Below the pieces are notes generated by a model. That model saw only the letters and a program-made list of their open reading frames with translations, ran no database searches and had not been told where the DNA came from. Both the position numbers and the translations under genes were made by a program. From Ferrovum sp. JA12 (GTDB lineage: Bacteria; Pseudomonadota; Gammaproteobacteria; Burkholderiales; Ferrovaceae), in contig NZ_LJWX01000001.1 in assembly GCF_001431705.1 (NCBI RefSeq), forward strand, positions 62,001 through 126,000: a stretch of 64,000 nucleotides of DNA, read 5' to 3'. Position 1 is the first letter of the stretch. Each line of letters begins with the position of its first letter. Positions 17,451-27,606 of the stretch are shown here, in pieces.

Positions 17451-19024
17451 GAATGTGCCTCGGAAGCGACACAGGCTGCATTCAAAAGCCCAGCGGTAGA
17501 TGCATCAAGCCCTTGCCAATGGCCACCGGGTACACGCTGCAGAATGTCCTTGGCCAGCAATTTACCCAGTTCAACACCCCACTGGTCAAAGCTGTTGATG
17601 CCCCAGACCACACCACTCACAAAGGTGCGGTGTTCGTAAAGCGCCAGCAACGCCCCCAAGGCAGGTGGGCTCAAAGGCCCATCGAGCAACAGAAAGGTGC
17701 TGGGGCGGTTGCCCGGAAAATCCTGATGGCCCGTCAATTGCCCCGGGCCTGCTTTTGAACCCAGCATCAAGGCTTGGGCTTGCGCAACAGCGTTGGCCAG
17801 CAGCGGTGTGTGGTGGCCTGGCAATGCATGTTCGGCCTGTCTGGCCGCCACAAACTCCACCGGTGTACGCTGCGCCCCCTGGTGCAGCCACTGAAAGAAC
17901 GCATGCTGTCCATTGGTACCCGCCTCGCCCCACAGGGCCATGCCGGTGGCATAGCCCACAGCATCACCGTTTTGCCGCACGGTTTTGCCATTGCTTTCCA
18001 TATCGAGCTGCTGCAAATAGGCAGGCAAGCGGCGCAAGCGGTGGTGATAAGGCGCCACGCAGCGCGAAGGCATATGCAGGAAGCTGCTGTACCAGACGTC
18101 CAGCAGGCCGAGCAGCACGGGAGCATTCTGGGCGAGCGGCGCTTGGGCAAAGTGTGCATCCATGGCGGCCGCCCCGGCCAGCAGTTCCCGAAAACCTGCT
18201 TCCCCAATGGCGACAGCCACGGGCAAACCCACGGCAGACCACACAGAATACCGGCCACCCAGGTCAGCCGGCATGCGCAGGATGTGTTTCAGGCCGGCGG
18301 CCTGTGCAGCATTTGGTTTGGCGGTGATAGCCACGACGCGGTCAGCCGGGTTGATGCCGCTTTGCCGCAGCCAACCAGAAGCTGAACGCAGGTTTTGCAG
18401 GGTCTCAAAGGTGGACCACGATTTGGACGCGGCAATGAACAGTGTGTGGGCGGGGTGGCACTGTGCCAAGGTTTCGGCCAGGTCGTGCCCATCGAGGTTG
18501 GACACGACGTGGATGCGCTGTTGGGTGCGCCAATAAGGCCGCAACGCTTGCAGCGCCAATTCCGGCCCCAGGCTGGAACCGCCAATGCCGATATGCACCA
18601 CGTCGTGAACGGTGGCATCGGCCCGTATGGTTTCAGCCATGGCCAGCATGGCGCTCAAGTCTGCGCAATGCTGCGCCATGGCGGGTGATGCTGGTTCGCT
18701 ACCCGAAGTAAATGCCAAGCGCAAAGAGGCATGAAGCGCTGCCTGGTGCTCGGTCTGGTTGACGATTTCACCGTTGAGCAGTTGGTTGCGCCTCTCAGGC
18801 AAGCCCATTTGCATGGCCAGCGCCAGCAACTGCTCAACCACCGGCTCGTCCCACAGGTTTTTGCTGAGGTCGACCAGCATGTGGGGCGCACGCACGCTGT
18901 GCTGCTGAAAGCGATTGGGTTCAGCGGCAAAAGCTTCGCGCAAATCGAAGCCAAGCGCATAGCGGCCAGCTAACCGTTCCAACGCCTGCCATGCAGGCGT
19001 GGTTTGCGGGTCCAAGTCAGCCAT
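17447..19024 (-). CDS. pgi: Glucose-6-phosphate isomerase
   Basis: 525 residues from the ATG at 19024; the open frame extends further into rmlB but the PGI homology starts here. Sugar-binding and catalytic blocks are visible: [54 protein letters not shown] and [12 protein letters not shown]. It interconverts glucose 6-phosphate and fructose 6-phosphate, linking rhamnose and UDP-glucose precursors (glucose 6-phosphate) to GDP-mannose precursors (fructose 6-phosphate). It is embedded between rmlB and rmlD with overlaps on both sides, an unusual place for this central enzyme. Confidence 0.95.
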   Translation of the reverse strand: MADLDPQTTPAWQALERLAGRYALGFDLREAFAAEPNRFQQHSVRAPHMLVDLSKNLWDEPVVEQLLALAMQMGLPERRNQLLNGEIVNQTEHQAALHASLRLAFTSGSEPASPAMAQHCADLSAMLAMAETIRADATVHDVVHIGIGGSSLGPELALQALRPYWRTQQRIHVVSNLDGHDLAETLAQCHPAHTLFIAASKSWSTFETLQNLRSASGWLRQSGINPADRVVAITAKPNAAQAAGLKHILRMPADLGGRYSVWSAVGLPVAVAIGEAGFRELLAGAAAMDAHFAQAPLAQNAPVLLGLLDVWYSSFLHMPSRCVAPYHHRLRRLPAYLQQLDMESNGKTVRQNGDAVGYATGMALWGEAGTNGQHAFFQWLHQGAQRTPVEFVAARQAEHALPGHHTPLLANAVAQAQALMLGSKAGPGQLTGHQDFPGNRPSTFLLLDGPLSPPALGALLALYEHRTFVSGVVWGINSFDQWGVELGKLLAKDILQRVPGGHWQGLDASTAGLLNAACVASEAHS

Positions 19025-20072
19025 ACTGCCTCTGCACCCAATCCCTGTAGCTGCCGCTTTGGACGTGCTGCACCCATTCGGGGTTGTCCAAGTACCAGCG
19101 CACGGTTTTGCGTATGCCTGTCTCGAACGTCTCGGCGGGCTTCCAGCCCAATTCCCGCTCAATTTTGCGTGCATCAATGGCGTAGCGCCGGTCATGGCCG
19201 GGGCGGTCCTGCACGTGGGTGATCTGGGCCTTGTAACTGCTGCCGTCGGCTTTGGGGCGCAATTCGTCCAGCAGGGTGCAGACGGTGTGCACAATGTCAA
19301 GGTTGGGCTTTTCGTTCCAGCCGCCGATGTTGTAGGTCTCGCCCAGGCGTCCGGCTTCCAGCACGCGGCGGATGGCGCTGCAGTGGTCTTTCACATACAG
19401 CCAGTCGCGCACCTGCATGCCATCACCATAGACCGGCAGAGGTTTGCCGGCCAGGGCGTTGACGATCATGAGCGGGATGAGCTTTTCGGGGAAGTGGTAC
19501 GGCCCGTAGTTGTTGGAGCAGTTGGTGGTGAGCACCGGCAGGCCGTAGGTGTGGTGCCAGGCGCGAACCAGGTGGTCAGAAGCGGCCTTGCTGGCGCTGT
19601 AGGGGCTATTGGGTTCGTAGGCGTTCGTCTCTGCAAACGGCGGTGCATCTTTAGAAAGGCTACCGTAGACCTCGTCGGTGCTCACGTGCAGGAAACGGAA
19701 GGCGGTTTTCTCGGGCTCAGGCAAGGCTGACCAGTAGGCACGCACGGCTTCGAGCAGGCGGAAGGTGCCGACGATGTTGGTCTGAATGAAGTCTTCCGGG
19801 CCGTGGATGGAACGGTCTACATGGCTTTCGGCGGCGAAGTGGAATACGGCGCGGGGCTTGTGTTCGGCCAGCAGGCGATCCACCAGCGCGCGGTCGCCCA
19901 GATCGCCTTGCACAAAGACGTGGCGCGCATCGCCCTGCAGGCTGGCGAGGTTTTCTAGGTTGCCAGCGTAGGTAAGTTTGTCGAGATTGATGACCGGCTC
20001 GTCAGACTGAGCCAGCCAGTCGAGCACGAAGTTGCTGCCAATGAAGCCGGCACCGCCTGTGACTAGAATCAT
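19017..20072 (-). CDS. rmlB: dTDP-glucose 4,6-dehydratase
   Basis: A 351-residue extended SDR with [35 protein letters not shown] and the catalytic [11 protein letters not shown]; family length is normal. Second step of dTDP-rhamnose synthesis. First gene of the rmlB-pgi-rmlD-rmlA-rmlC run; its 3' end overlaps pgi by eight bases. Confidence 0.96.
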   Translation of the reverse strand: MILVTGGAGFIGSNFVLDWLAQSDEPVINLDKLTYAGNLENLASLQGDARHVFVQGDLGDRALVDRLLAEHKPRAVFHFAAESHVDRSIHGPEDFIQTNIVGTFRLLEAVRAYWSALPEPEKTAFRFLHVSTDEVYGSLSKDAPPFAETNAYEPNSPYSASKAASDHLVRAWHHTYGLPVLTTNCSNNYGPYHFPEKLIPLMIVNALAGKPLPVYGDGMQVRDWLYVKDHCSAIRRVLEAGRLGETYNIGGWNEKPNLDIVHTVCTLLDELRPKADGSSYKAQITHVQDRPGHDRRYAIDARKIERELGWKPAETFETGIRKTVRWYLDNPEWVQHVQSGSYRDWVQRQYG

Positions 20073-20093
20073 AAAAAACCCAATAAATTAGAA

Positions 20094-21089
20094 TCAGTTA
20101 TATAAACGCGACACACGCACTATGGACTGCGCCTTTAAATAAGCCTGCTCAAGCTCCTCTGCGACTCGGTCCCAAGTAAATTGCATCACCCGGGCGCACA
20201 ATTCCACTGCATCACGCTTGGAGTTAACGGCAGCAAGCAATTTTTCGGAAATATCCTCCACGCTTTTAGGATCAACGTAATACGCGGCCTCTCCAAAATA
20301 CTCCTCCGTACAACCTTCTTGCGTAATGACCAAAGGCGCACCCGCAGCAGCAGCCTCCAATGCAGCCAAACCTGGCGTTTCCAAGAGGCTTGGCAAGGCG
20401 AATGCTGAACATGCTGAATACGCCGAACGCAAAATAGGTGAAGTGTGTTCAAAGTACCCGAGATAGCTGAATCTCCCAGAGAACTCCGCATTCAGTTGTG
20501 CAAAATATTCTGTGTCGCGAACATTGCCAATCAGGACGACATGAAGATTCAAACTATCGGCAGCTCTCAGCAGGGTCAGCTGATTTTTTCGCACTTCGAT
20601 GTTCCCGACGCACAGAATGAATGGCCGTTCAATCCGATATTCAGCCAAAAATAAGCTTGCTGGAACTGAGTCGAAAAACTCCCGATCAACGCCATTATGG
20701 GTCACATGATATTTCCCTGCGGGCGCATCAAAGTGCTTGAGAAAACGATCTACCTCGGCCTGGGAATTTGGACAGATCACATCCGCGACCGAAGTCATGT
20801 ATCCGATTTCCCCCATCGGATATTGATCAATATATTCGGATAGCCACAAGATAGGACTCAACACCAAAGGAATACGTTGCCCATGTGCATAGGCACACAA
20901 ATTGTAGATTCCCCCCTGCACCGAGAATTGGTGTATCACATCTGCATCGCTTAACTTATGCGTCCATTGGTCATAGAGGACAACCTCATGACCTCGTCGC
21001 TCCAAGGCCTCCTTCGACTTCAGAAGCTGAATCTCGCCCCCACCAGGGCACTGGAACGCAACAGGGTAGGTATTAACAAAGATTTTCAC
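20094..21089 (-). CDS. Glycosyltransferase family 4, first of two related small GTs
   Basis: A 331-residue GT-B protein starting MKIFVNTYPVAFQCPGGGEIQL. The donor domain has FILCVGNIEVRKNQLTLLRA and LPSLLETPGLAALEAAAAGAPLVITQEGCTEEYFG. Its N-terminal pattern (TYPVAFQCPGGGE) matches that of the glycosyltransferase at 25370 (TYSTAFAISGGGE), so the two are probably paralogues acting in the same pathway. Substrate unknown. Confidence 0.88.
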   Translation of the reverse strand: MKIFVNTYPVAFQCPGGGEIQLLKSKEALERRGHEVVLYDQWTHKLSDADVIHQFSVQGGIYNLCAYAHGQRIPLVLSPILWLSEYIDQYPMGEIGYMTSVADVICPNSQAEVDRFLKHFDAPAGKYHVTHNGVDREFFDSVPASLFLAEYRIERPFILCVGNIEVRKNQLTLLRAADSLNLHVVLIGNVRDTEYFAQLNAEFSGRFSYLGYFEHTSPILRSAYSACSAFALPSLLETPGLAALEAAAAGAPLVITQEGCTEEYFGEAAYYVDPKSVEDISEKLLAAVNSKRDAVELCARVMQFTWDRVAEELEQAYLKAQSIVRVSRLYN

Positions 21090-21092
21090 GTA

Positions 21093-22475
21093 TCACCCAA
21101 GATTGAATTCAAAACATGCGCGGAAAGCCGCCAAGTCTTCTGGCGTCGGCTCCACTCCAGGCACTAGAGCATGCATGCGGGCCAACAGGCTTGCACAGTC
21201 GGGCAACACCATACGACGCACCGGCTGCCAACCCTCTTTTATTAGCTGCCGGTGGCGTGCCTCCAAGGCATCTACCGCCACTTGCCCGGAGCGAGCCCAC
21301 GAGAAATGTCCCGGTTGAACCTTGGCGTGTGCAAGTAAGCGTGCCCGATAAGCGGGCTCAGTATGAAGCTGGAGCATGCGAGCCGCCATGGAGTGGGGAT
21401 CACAGGGATCGAACAGTGCTTCTTCCATGTCCAGCACCTCTGGAATACTGGTTCTGTTGGATGCGATCACAGGCACGCCACACGACATGGCCTCCAGGGC
21501 CGGCAGCCCAAAACCCTCGTGCAGAGACGGGAATACATAGGCAAAACAACCACAGTACAAATGCTTGAGATCCAGATCAGAAATGTAATCGGTCAGAACC
21601 ACCTCGTCATGCCCCAAGCCACAGCGAGCCATGACCTGTTCCAGAATCTCACGCCGCCCCGGGTCCAGTTGGCTGGCAATCACAAATTGGTGGGCGGCAC
21701 GAACCTCGCCTGGAAGCAGGGCATAGGCTTCGAACAACCGATCCAGGTTCTTGCGATAATCAAAGCCTCCGGGGGCATACAGCAAAAATCCCGGGCGCAG
21801 GCCCAGGCGCTGCATCGTGGCTTCACAGGCTAAAGAATCATCCACAGGTTGCCAAAAGGCAATGTCGGCCGCCGAAGAGATATTCACCACCCGCTCGGGC
21901 GCCATCCCCATCCACTCCAACGCCTCATGTCGGGAATATTCGGAAATAGCCAGCAGCAGATCCGCCCGCTTCGCGTTGTCGAGCTTGACCATGTAATAGT
22001 CCCGGAATGGGCCGGGCGGCATGTAGGTATCCGCCATCACGAGGGGAATCAGGTCATGCTGGGTCAATGAGACCGGAATATGTAGCCCCAGCAACCCCAC
22101 CGAAGCAACTGCATCATCCCCCCAACCATCCGCCAGCAACGCAGGAATATGGACAAAATCCGGCTCCAAACAGGCAATTGCATGCTCCCGCAACAAACGC
22201 CCGGCCATCTGACGCCACGCGTTCTCCGGCCAAGCCGCTGCACACGGCGAGGGAACCTGGAAGGAGGTTATAAATGCCCCGGGCAAGTGGACCTGTATAT
22301 CCGTTTTCAGAAGATCTAGCCCATCCTGGAAAGCCTCGCTCACCAGACACATCACCTCATGACCCTGCTCCATCAGACGTTGGCCCATGGCCAGCATCAG
22401 CGAACGGGAACCACGGCCAATGCCACGGAAACGGCTGCCTGACTGACAGGCTTGGAAATCCAGAACGACTCGCAC
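21093..22475 (-). CDS. Glycosyltransferase family 4, mannosyltransferase-like
   Basis: A 460-residue GT-B enzyme. The N-terminus has FQACQSGSRFRGIGRGSRSL, a glycine-rich opening found in O-antigen and capsule mannosyl- or rhamnosyltransferases. The donor domain has LLYAPGGFDYRKNLDRLFEA and FPSLHEGFGLPALEAMSCGVPV. An extra C-terminal tail of about 60 residues is present. GDP-mannose made by the ManC in this cluster is a plausible donor (inference). Confidence 0.88.
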   Translation of the reverse strand: MRVVLDFQACQSGSRFRGIGRGSRSLMLAMGQRLMEQGHEVMCLVSEAFQDGLDLLKTDIQVHLPGAFITSFQVPSPCAAAWPENAWRQMAGRLLREHAIACLEPDFVHIPALLADGWGDDAVASVGLLGLHIPVSLTQHDLIPLVMADTYMPPGPFRDYYMVKLDNAKRADLLLAISEYSRHEALEWMGMAPERVVNISSAADIAFWQPVDDSLACEATMQRLGLRPGFLLYAPGGFDYRKNLDRLFEAYALLPGEVRAAHQFVIASQLDPGRREILEQVMARCGLGHDEVVLTDYISDLDLKHLYCGCFAYVFPSLHEGFGLPALEAMSCGVPVIASNRTSIPEVLDMEEALFDPCDPHSMAARMLQLHTEPAYRARLLAHAKVQPGHFSWARSGQVAVDALEARHRQLIKEGWQPVRRMVLPDCASLLARMHALVPGVEPTPEDLAAFRACFEFNLG

Positions 22476-22800
22476 GATAAATCCCTGGGAAATTCAGCTC
22501 ACCGACACTGAAACAAATCCTGCACGCGGCCTCGCGAAAGAATTGCGCCAAATGTGTTCAGCAGGCATTCCCGCATCATATAACGCAAAAGCAAACGCAG
22601 AATGATGCAACTACTACTCGCACAAGAGCAGATCGGTGGCGCATTTTCGTATAGCATCGAGTCAAGCCTTGTAAAACTGTAATTAAAAGGATCTTAATGC
22701 CCGCCAACACCTGAAAAAATGCAGGAATTGAAACTGCAGAGGCCTTTGAAACTGATTACTTAGCAAGCTGGCAACTGTTTTTTTAAGTTCACGTTTGGCT
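22476..22800. other. Gene-free 325-base gap inside the polysaccharide locus
   Basis: No ORF of note. The half near 22660-22800 is AT-rich. The gap marks a change from AT-rich genes (22801-26338) to higher-GC genes downstream, so it may be a recombination seam. On the minus strand a weak promoter-like TTTTAC, 17 bases, TATACG can be read, but evidence is thin. Confidence 0.4.
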
Positions 22801-23670
22801 TTAGGCTTGTATTGGCTTGCCACTATGTGGGTGAGGCCGGCTGGCATAGTAGTCAAAAAAATGCTGCTGGAAAATCTGGCACATATGAGTGACTCTCTGA
22901 CGAAGTTCAGGCGAGTATCTACCCGTTACATCTGCTAGATCAATATCAGCCCGCATTTGGCAAAAAAGCAACCGTTCGAATTGGTTGTTGCACAAGTTGG
23001 TTTCAATAATTTCTTGTGAAAACTCATAGCTTGAAAAACCCAAGTTGCGCTGTGATAACCATGTGCTGTAAAGACGCTCCACCACAAATGGCAAAAAGGG
23101 AGCATGGTCAGTGTGTGTAGTGTCTTTAAGGACCCCTACAACTGCGGGGTGATTCGGATGTTCATCAAGAAAGTCCGATATGGGCACCAATACTTTCCCA
23201 ACATAATCTCTCCAGAACTGAGCACTCCCAACCCAGAAGTTGCTGTACGCGAGAAACTTTGGGCTATGCCTAGGCGTTGAAGCTATGTCAATGTTGATAC
23301 CTACCGCATTGAGCAGTTGTTGTGCAGCATCCTTAAGCCCCGGATGAGCTATTTCTCCCTGTTCCCACACGTTGTACGACCAGTAGGCTATCTGTGGAAA
23401 GGGATTGATATGACAACTTTCAATATCCTCCTGTTGCAAACAGAATTGCTTAAAGTGTTCTAACGAGACACGACACTTGAGCTCAAATTTTGGTGAAAAA
23501 ATCCCGGTAAGCCCATGAGCGCTGTATAGCTTTCGCTTGTACACATCTACGTAGGCTTGCAACTCCCGCCGTTCTGGGTATTGATTTGCTATACGGAGCG
23601 GCATAGCCCCAGCTAACCTGGCCCCTTGTTGCAGAGAGTAAATACACTCAAAAACAATCACTTCAGTCAT
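22801..23670 (-). CDS. Unrecognised protein in the polysaccharide locus
   Basis: A 289-residue soluble protein that I cannot place. It is rich in aromatic residues and His, with blocks such as YPERRELQAYVDVYKRK, YWSYNVWEQGEIAHPGL and YSNFWVGSAQFWRDYVGK, somewhat reminiscent of uncharacterised sugar-transfer proteins in capsule clusters. It lies 18 bases after the histidine phosphatase gene and belongs to an AT-rich block with two glycosyltransferases, so a glycan role is probable but unproven. Confidence 0.7.
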   Translation of the reverse strand: MTEVIVFECIYSLQQGARLAGAMPLRIANQYPERRELQAYVDVYKRKLYSAHGLTGIFSPKFELKCRVSLEHFKQFCLQQEDIESCHINPFPQIAYWSYNVWEQGEIAHPGLKDAAQQLLNAVGINIDIASTPRHSPKFLAYSNFWVGSAQFWRDYVGKVLVPISDFLDEHPNHPAVVGVLKDTTHTDHAPFLPFVVERLYSTWLSQRNLGFSSYEFSQEIIETNLCNNQFERLLFCQMRADIDLADVTGRYSPELRQRVTHMCQIFQQHFFDYYASRPHPHSGKPIQA

Positions 23671-23688
23671 GGATAAATGCTCTCTGAC

Positions 23689-24288
23689 TCAACGCGTCAC
23701 CCCCATACACACTAGGCAAAAACGCCTAAGATCGATGCGCCAATGCAGTTTGGTATAGCTGGCGTTGGGCACTGTAAATGAGGGGTACCGCGACTCAAAT
23801 GGCATACCCATGAGGTACTGCAGCATTACTGAGATTGGCCCCCCATGAGTAACGCACACCAACAAACCCGACTGTTGGGCGCGAGACAGAATGATTGAGT
23901 CTACCCAGTCGATCACACGCAGAGACATATCCTTATGGGACTCACCACCCTCGTATCGACGGCTAAGGTCTGAATAGAAATCAGGGTAGGTGCGGTTAAA
24001 GTCTTCCTCAAGCCATGAACCATGTTTGCCTGCGCTAGTTTCGGTGATGCGACTGTCAAGCTGAGCATCTCCAAAACGCTCCGCAAAAACAATTTCAGCG
24101 GTGCTAAGTGCTCGCTGCCAAGTACTTGAGTATAAAAATTGTGCTTGCGAAATAGTGTTTCGCATATGCATGGCAAGTGCCTGAGACTGTTGCCGACCGA
24201 GTTCGGTCAGGTCGTCTGTTTCGTTAGAAATTAACAAGCCATCTTGATTGGCTCGAGACTGACCATGGCGAATAAGAATGACGTCCAT
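23689..24288 (-). CDS. Histidine phosphatase family protein
   Basis: About 199 residues from the ATG at 24288. The catalytic MDVILIRHGQSRANQDG sits at the very N-terminus, the conserved Glu in RITETSAGKHG and the second His in VCVTHGGPIS. This is the phosphoglycerate mutase-like branch. Members in polysaccharide clusters may dephosphorylate sugar phosphates, but specificity is not visible. It overlaps neither neighbour; eight bases separate it from the upstream glycosyltransferase stop. Confidence 0.9.
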   Translation of the reverse strand: MDVILIRHGQSRANQDGLLISNETDDLTELGRQQSQALAMHMRNTISQAQFLYSSTWQRALSTAEIVFAERFGDAQLDSRITETSAGKHGSWLEEDFNRTYPDFYSDLSRRYEGGESHKDMSLRVIDWVDSIILSRAQQSGLLVCVTHGGPISVMLQYLMGMPFESRYPSFTVPNASYTKLHWRIDLRRFCLVCMGVTR

Positions 24289-24296
24289 TTGATTCT

Positions 24297-25370
24297 TTAG
24301 TGCCCTTGAACAACGCACAAAAATTTGTGGGCTGATTCGGTAAAGCCATGGTTTGCGGTACAGTCTTTATGTGCCGCAAGGCGAATGTTGTGACGAAGGG
24401 TACTACTTTGGTACATGGTGACCATGGCGCTGAGCCAGTTCAGGCCTTCATTTTTGACTAACAACCCATTAACGCCGTTTTGTATAACTTGCGAATAAAC
24501 AGGGGTATCAGAATAAATTGCTGGAATGCCTAGGCTTCCGTAGTCAATGTATTTAATACATGACTTGCAACTATTAAAAAACAATGAGTCAGGGTCTTCT
24601 TGACCACCAAGAGGCACGACTGCAAATATATAGCCTTGTTCCTTGATGCATTCTTTATATGCCTTGTTGGGATTAAAACCCCGCTCGCACACGCGAGGAA
24701 TGCGACCTAATTCATGAAAATGATCGCCCCAAAAATCAAGTTTTACCTCTGGGAAAAGCTCTAAAAACTGGATGACCTGGTTAATAAATGCCCCACGATG
24801 AGATATTAACTTTATATCATCAGTATTTGAAAACAAAATCCTAGGTGGAGCGACTTCTTGACAGAGTGATGGATCAATAGGCATTTCTTCATGGTCAAAA
24901 CCATTTTTTAAAACAACTGCATCGCTCCTCAAATACTTAAGTTTATTTTTCAAAACCAAGTTCGAAACAGTCGTAGCGTCTGAAAGCCTAATCATTTGCA
25001 CAATGTTAGCGAGTGTATCTTCATCTAGATTGGTAACACTATAACTAGGCAACTCAAGAATCCAATCATCAAGGTCGTAGATGGTTCGCACTCCTACGTC
25101 CTTAGCCGCTTTGATGAGATCTATTCCCTTGGCAGAAGTGTGTTTATTAAGGAGGATGGCTTGGTATTCTTTGAGGTCGGTGGAATTTATTTTCGTTTCA
25201 AGCATGGCTCGCCACAAAATTAGCCCCTTACGTTGCATGTAATTAAGCAAGGGGACAAAGCGCGCCCCGATAGAGCGCGACTTGAGCGAGGAATGTGACA
25301 ATGACACACGTTGAACAACCAATAACTTTAGTGGAGGATTACTAACAATCATATAGTCTATGCCATTCAT
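24297..25370 (-). CDS. Glycosyltransferase-like protein (GT-B)
   Basis: A 357-residue protein with a GT-B layout: an N-terminal domain with TIYDLDDWILELPSY, then LRSDAVVLKNGFDHEEM and RILFSNTDDIK at the interdomain region, and a C-terminal donor-binding part with KYIDYGSLGIPAIYSDTPVY. The YDLDDW motif recalls a class of glycosyltransferases from O-antigen clusters. It is AT-rich relative to its flanks, which suggests recent acquisition with its neighbours. It abuts the upstream GT at a shared base (25370). Confidence 0.78.
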   Translation of the reverse strand: MNGIDYMIVSNPPLKLLVVQRVSLSHSSLKSRSIGARFVPLLNYMQRKGLILWRAMLETKINSTDLKEYQAILLNKHTSAKGIDLIKAAKDVGVRTIYDLDDWILELPSYSVTNLDEDTLANIVQMIRLSDATTVSNLVLKNKLKYLRSDAVVLKNGFDHEEMPIDPSLCQEVAPPRILFSNTDDIKLISHRGAFINQVIQFLELFPEVKLDFWGDHFHELGRIPRVCERGFNPNKAYKECIKEQGYIFAVVPLGGQEDPDSLFFNSCKSCIKYIDYGSLGIPAIYSDTPVYSQVIQNGVNGLLVKNEGLNWLSAMVTMYQSSTLRHNIRLAAHKDCTANHGFTESAHKFLCVVQGH

Positions 25371-26338
25371 CAGTCAAAAGCATCAACAACCATTGAAGCA
25401 AATCGTTCAAAAACGGCATCACCTATGTTATTTGATCTAACGAGTTGCCCTGCCATTTCGGCATTGTTATTTTTATCTAGCAAGGCTTCTTGAATGCCTT
25501 TCGCAATGGACATAACGGAGTCGGGATCTACTGCATAAAAATTATTACTTAGCAACTCAAAATTGTCTTGAGACTGAGATAAGACTAATGGCTTATTCAA
25601 CAAGGCAGCTTCGAGACTAGAGCGCCCAGAAGGGTCGTAACACGGCTCTGCTACCGCTACAGCTCCTGCAAGCAGCGACACTAAAGCTTTGCTAGCGGGT
25701 TTGACAAAAGGTAGAAATACAATTCGACCTTGGCTTTCGGCTTTGCATTGTGCCAAATAGTTTGTATTGTTACTGCCCCCCACGATTACACCATTAACGT
25801 TGAGACTATTGAGCGCTCTAATAAGATTAAGTTGATTCTTAACAGGCTCTACACGACCGAGCGAAATGACATAGCTACTGAACTCAGTAATGGTTTTGGC
25901 TAGGGCAAGGTCGGGACTTCCTAATAATCTCTCTGATAAGCAGATAGGCAAAACGACCGTCTTATTGATTGGACAATCTACATATTGCAAAAAATTATCC
26001 CGTTCAGCTTTGGTTTTGAACAATAATTTGTGTGCCAGCTTGACAAACTCAGTAACTCGCAACAATTCTTCTGGGCTTGGTGGAAATCGCCACCAAATAT
26101 TTGGCCACAACAACACCGGCTTGCATTGTTTGGCAAGAATTTGAAAAATATCCCAACCGTGCCCGTGCACAGAAAAGTGCATGTAGCCATCATAGAAATT
26201 AATTGGACGACATTGAGTTCCATATATATCAACTAAATGACCGCTCTCGAAAAGCGTTTCTGAAACTTGGACTATTTCTGACTCGCCACCGCCGCTGATG
26301 GCGAATGCCGTACTATATGTTGTCAGTAAAACTTTCAT
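25370..26338 (-). CDS. Glycosyltransferase family 4, second of two related small GTs
   Basis: About 322 residues from the ATG at 26338, the position that aligns with the N-terminus of the paralogue at 20094. It opens MKVLLTTYSTAFAISGGGE. The donor domain has YVISLGRVEPVKNQLNLIRA and EPCYDPSGRSSLEAALLNKPLVLSQ. It lies just downstream of an IS5-family insertion, which may affect its transcription. Confidence 0.85.
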   Translation of the reverse strand: MKVLLTTYSTAFAISGGGESEIVQVSETLFESGHLVDIYGTQCRPINFYDGYMHFSVHGHGWDIFQILAKQCKPVLLWPNIWWRFPPSPEELLRVTEFVKLAHKLLFKTKAERDNFLQYVDCPINKTVVLPICLSERLLGSPDLALAKTITEFSSYVISLGRVEPVKNQLNLIRALNSLNVNGVIVGGSNNTNYLAQCKAESQGRIVFLPFVKPASKALVSLLAGAVAVAEPCYDPSGRSSLEAALLNKPLVLSQSQDNFELLSNNFYAVDPDSVMSIAKGIQEALLDKNNNAEMAGQLVRSNNIGDAVFERFASMVVDAFD

Positions 26339-26401
26339 TATTGGCCTAATCTCCAAATGCCCCATATAACAAAATAATTGGGGATACCACATTAGCCCCT
26401 A

Positions 26402-27580
26402 AGGATTATCTGAACAACCCGCCGTTTCAGCGCGGGCTGTCATAAAAAACACGAAAAACAGGCGATTTTCGACTGCTGGCCATGAAATGCAGAGGTTCTC
26501 CTCTGCATTTCCCGCTTCACGGGCGCACCTCGCCCATCACAGGCAACAACCGTTTGCGCTCCAGACACAGATTCGTCAAGGCAAACAGCGTCACGATCTG
26601 CCCGGTGTTCTTGGCAAGACCGCGATAGCGAACCTTGGCATAGCCGAATTGCCGCTTGACGACCCGGAACGGGTGTTCCACCAGCGCCCGGATGGCCGAC
26701 AACAAGCGGTTGAACGCCTTCTGCTCCTTGCTCAGCGTGCCACCGGCCGGCTTCTTGGTCGGCGTCAGCACCGTCAGATCGCCTTCCTTCTCGAAGGTGT
26801 CGATCGTCCGGTTTTTCTTGTGATACCCCCGATCTCCCAGAACCAGAGTTTCCTCGCCATGCAGGCAGGATTCCATCATCGTGATGTCGGCGACCTTGGC
26901 TGTCGTGCATTCAACGGTATGCACCAGGCCGCTTTCGGGATCGACGCCGATGTGCGCCTTCATGCCGAAATGCCATTGGTTGCCCTTCTTGATCTGCGTC
27001 ATTTTCGGATCGCGCTTCTTGTCTTCATTCTTTGTCGAACTAGGCGCCGCAATCAGCGTGGCATCGACGACCGTACCGCGCTTCATCGACAGGCCTTTCT
27101 CCGACAATACGGCATTGACCTCGGCAAAGATCGGGACGGCCAGATCATGCTTCTCCAGCAGGTGCCGAAAGCGAAGAATGGTGCTTTCGTCCGGCATCAC
27201 GTCTTCGAAGGCATCCAACCCAGCAAAGTGCCGCAACAGCGGAACGTCGTGCAGCGCCTCTTTCATCGCCGGATCCGAATAGCCAAACCATTGCTGCATG
27301 AAGTGAATCCGCAGCATCGTGCCCAACGGTATCGGCGGGCGACCGTTTCCCTTCTTCGGGTAGAACGGTTCGATCAGCGCTTCCAGGCGAGACCACGGCA
27401 CAACCGTTTCCATCTCCGCCAGGAACACCGTTTTCCGGGTTTGCTTGCCCGCCTTGGGCAGGAATCCCGTCTCGGCAAGGCTCAGTTGCTTCATCGATTT
27501 CATCTTTTCAGTCGGCACCATGACAATGGCGCCATTTTCTCAAATCACACTGCATGACGGTCACTTATGCAGACTTTCCC
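26402..27580 (-). mobile_element. IS5-family insertion sequence (1179 bp)
   Basis: Imperfect terminal inverted repeats are visible: left AGGATTATCTGAACAA and right (complement) GGGAAAGTCTGCATAA, 10 of 16 identical. The ends are flanked by TA on both sides (26400-26401 and 27581-27582), within CTAA and CTAG contexts typical of IS5-family targets. One transposase gene fills the element. It is inserted between two glycosyltransferase genes, in the same direction as the operon, so it may be less polar than an opposite insertion would be. Confidence 0.85.
26517..27521 (-). CDS. IS5-family transposase
   Basis: A 334-residue DDE transposase. Visible landmarks: GTVVDATLIAAPSS (first Asp), VLGDRGYHKKNRT (second Asp) and the region AIRALVEHPFRVVKRQFG with the catalytic Glu. 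Length and motif order fit the IS1031/IS903-like branch of the family. The frame is intact, so the element may still be active. Confidence 0.95.
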   Translation of the reverse strand: MVPTEKMKSMKQLSLAETGFLPKAGKQTRKTVFLAEMETVVPWSRLEALIEPFYPKKGNGRPPIPLGTMLRIHFMQQWFGYSDPAMKEALHDVPLLRHFAGLDAFEDVMPDESTILRFRHLLEKHDLAVPIFAEVNAVLSEKGLSMKRGTVVDATLIAAPSSTKNEDKKRDPKMTQIKKGNQWHFGMKAHIGVDPESGLVHTVECTTAKVADITMMESCLHGEETLVLGDRGYHKKNRTIDTFEKEGDLTVLTPTKKPAGGTLSKEQKAFNRLLSAIRALVEHPFRVVKRQFGYAKVRYRGLAKNTGQIVTLFALTNLCLERKRLLPVMGEVRP

Positions 27581-27606
27581 TAGGCTCATTGGAGGTGCCT
27601 TAAATA

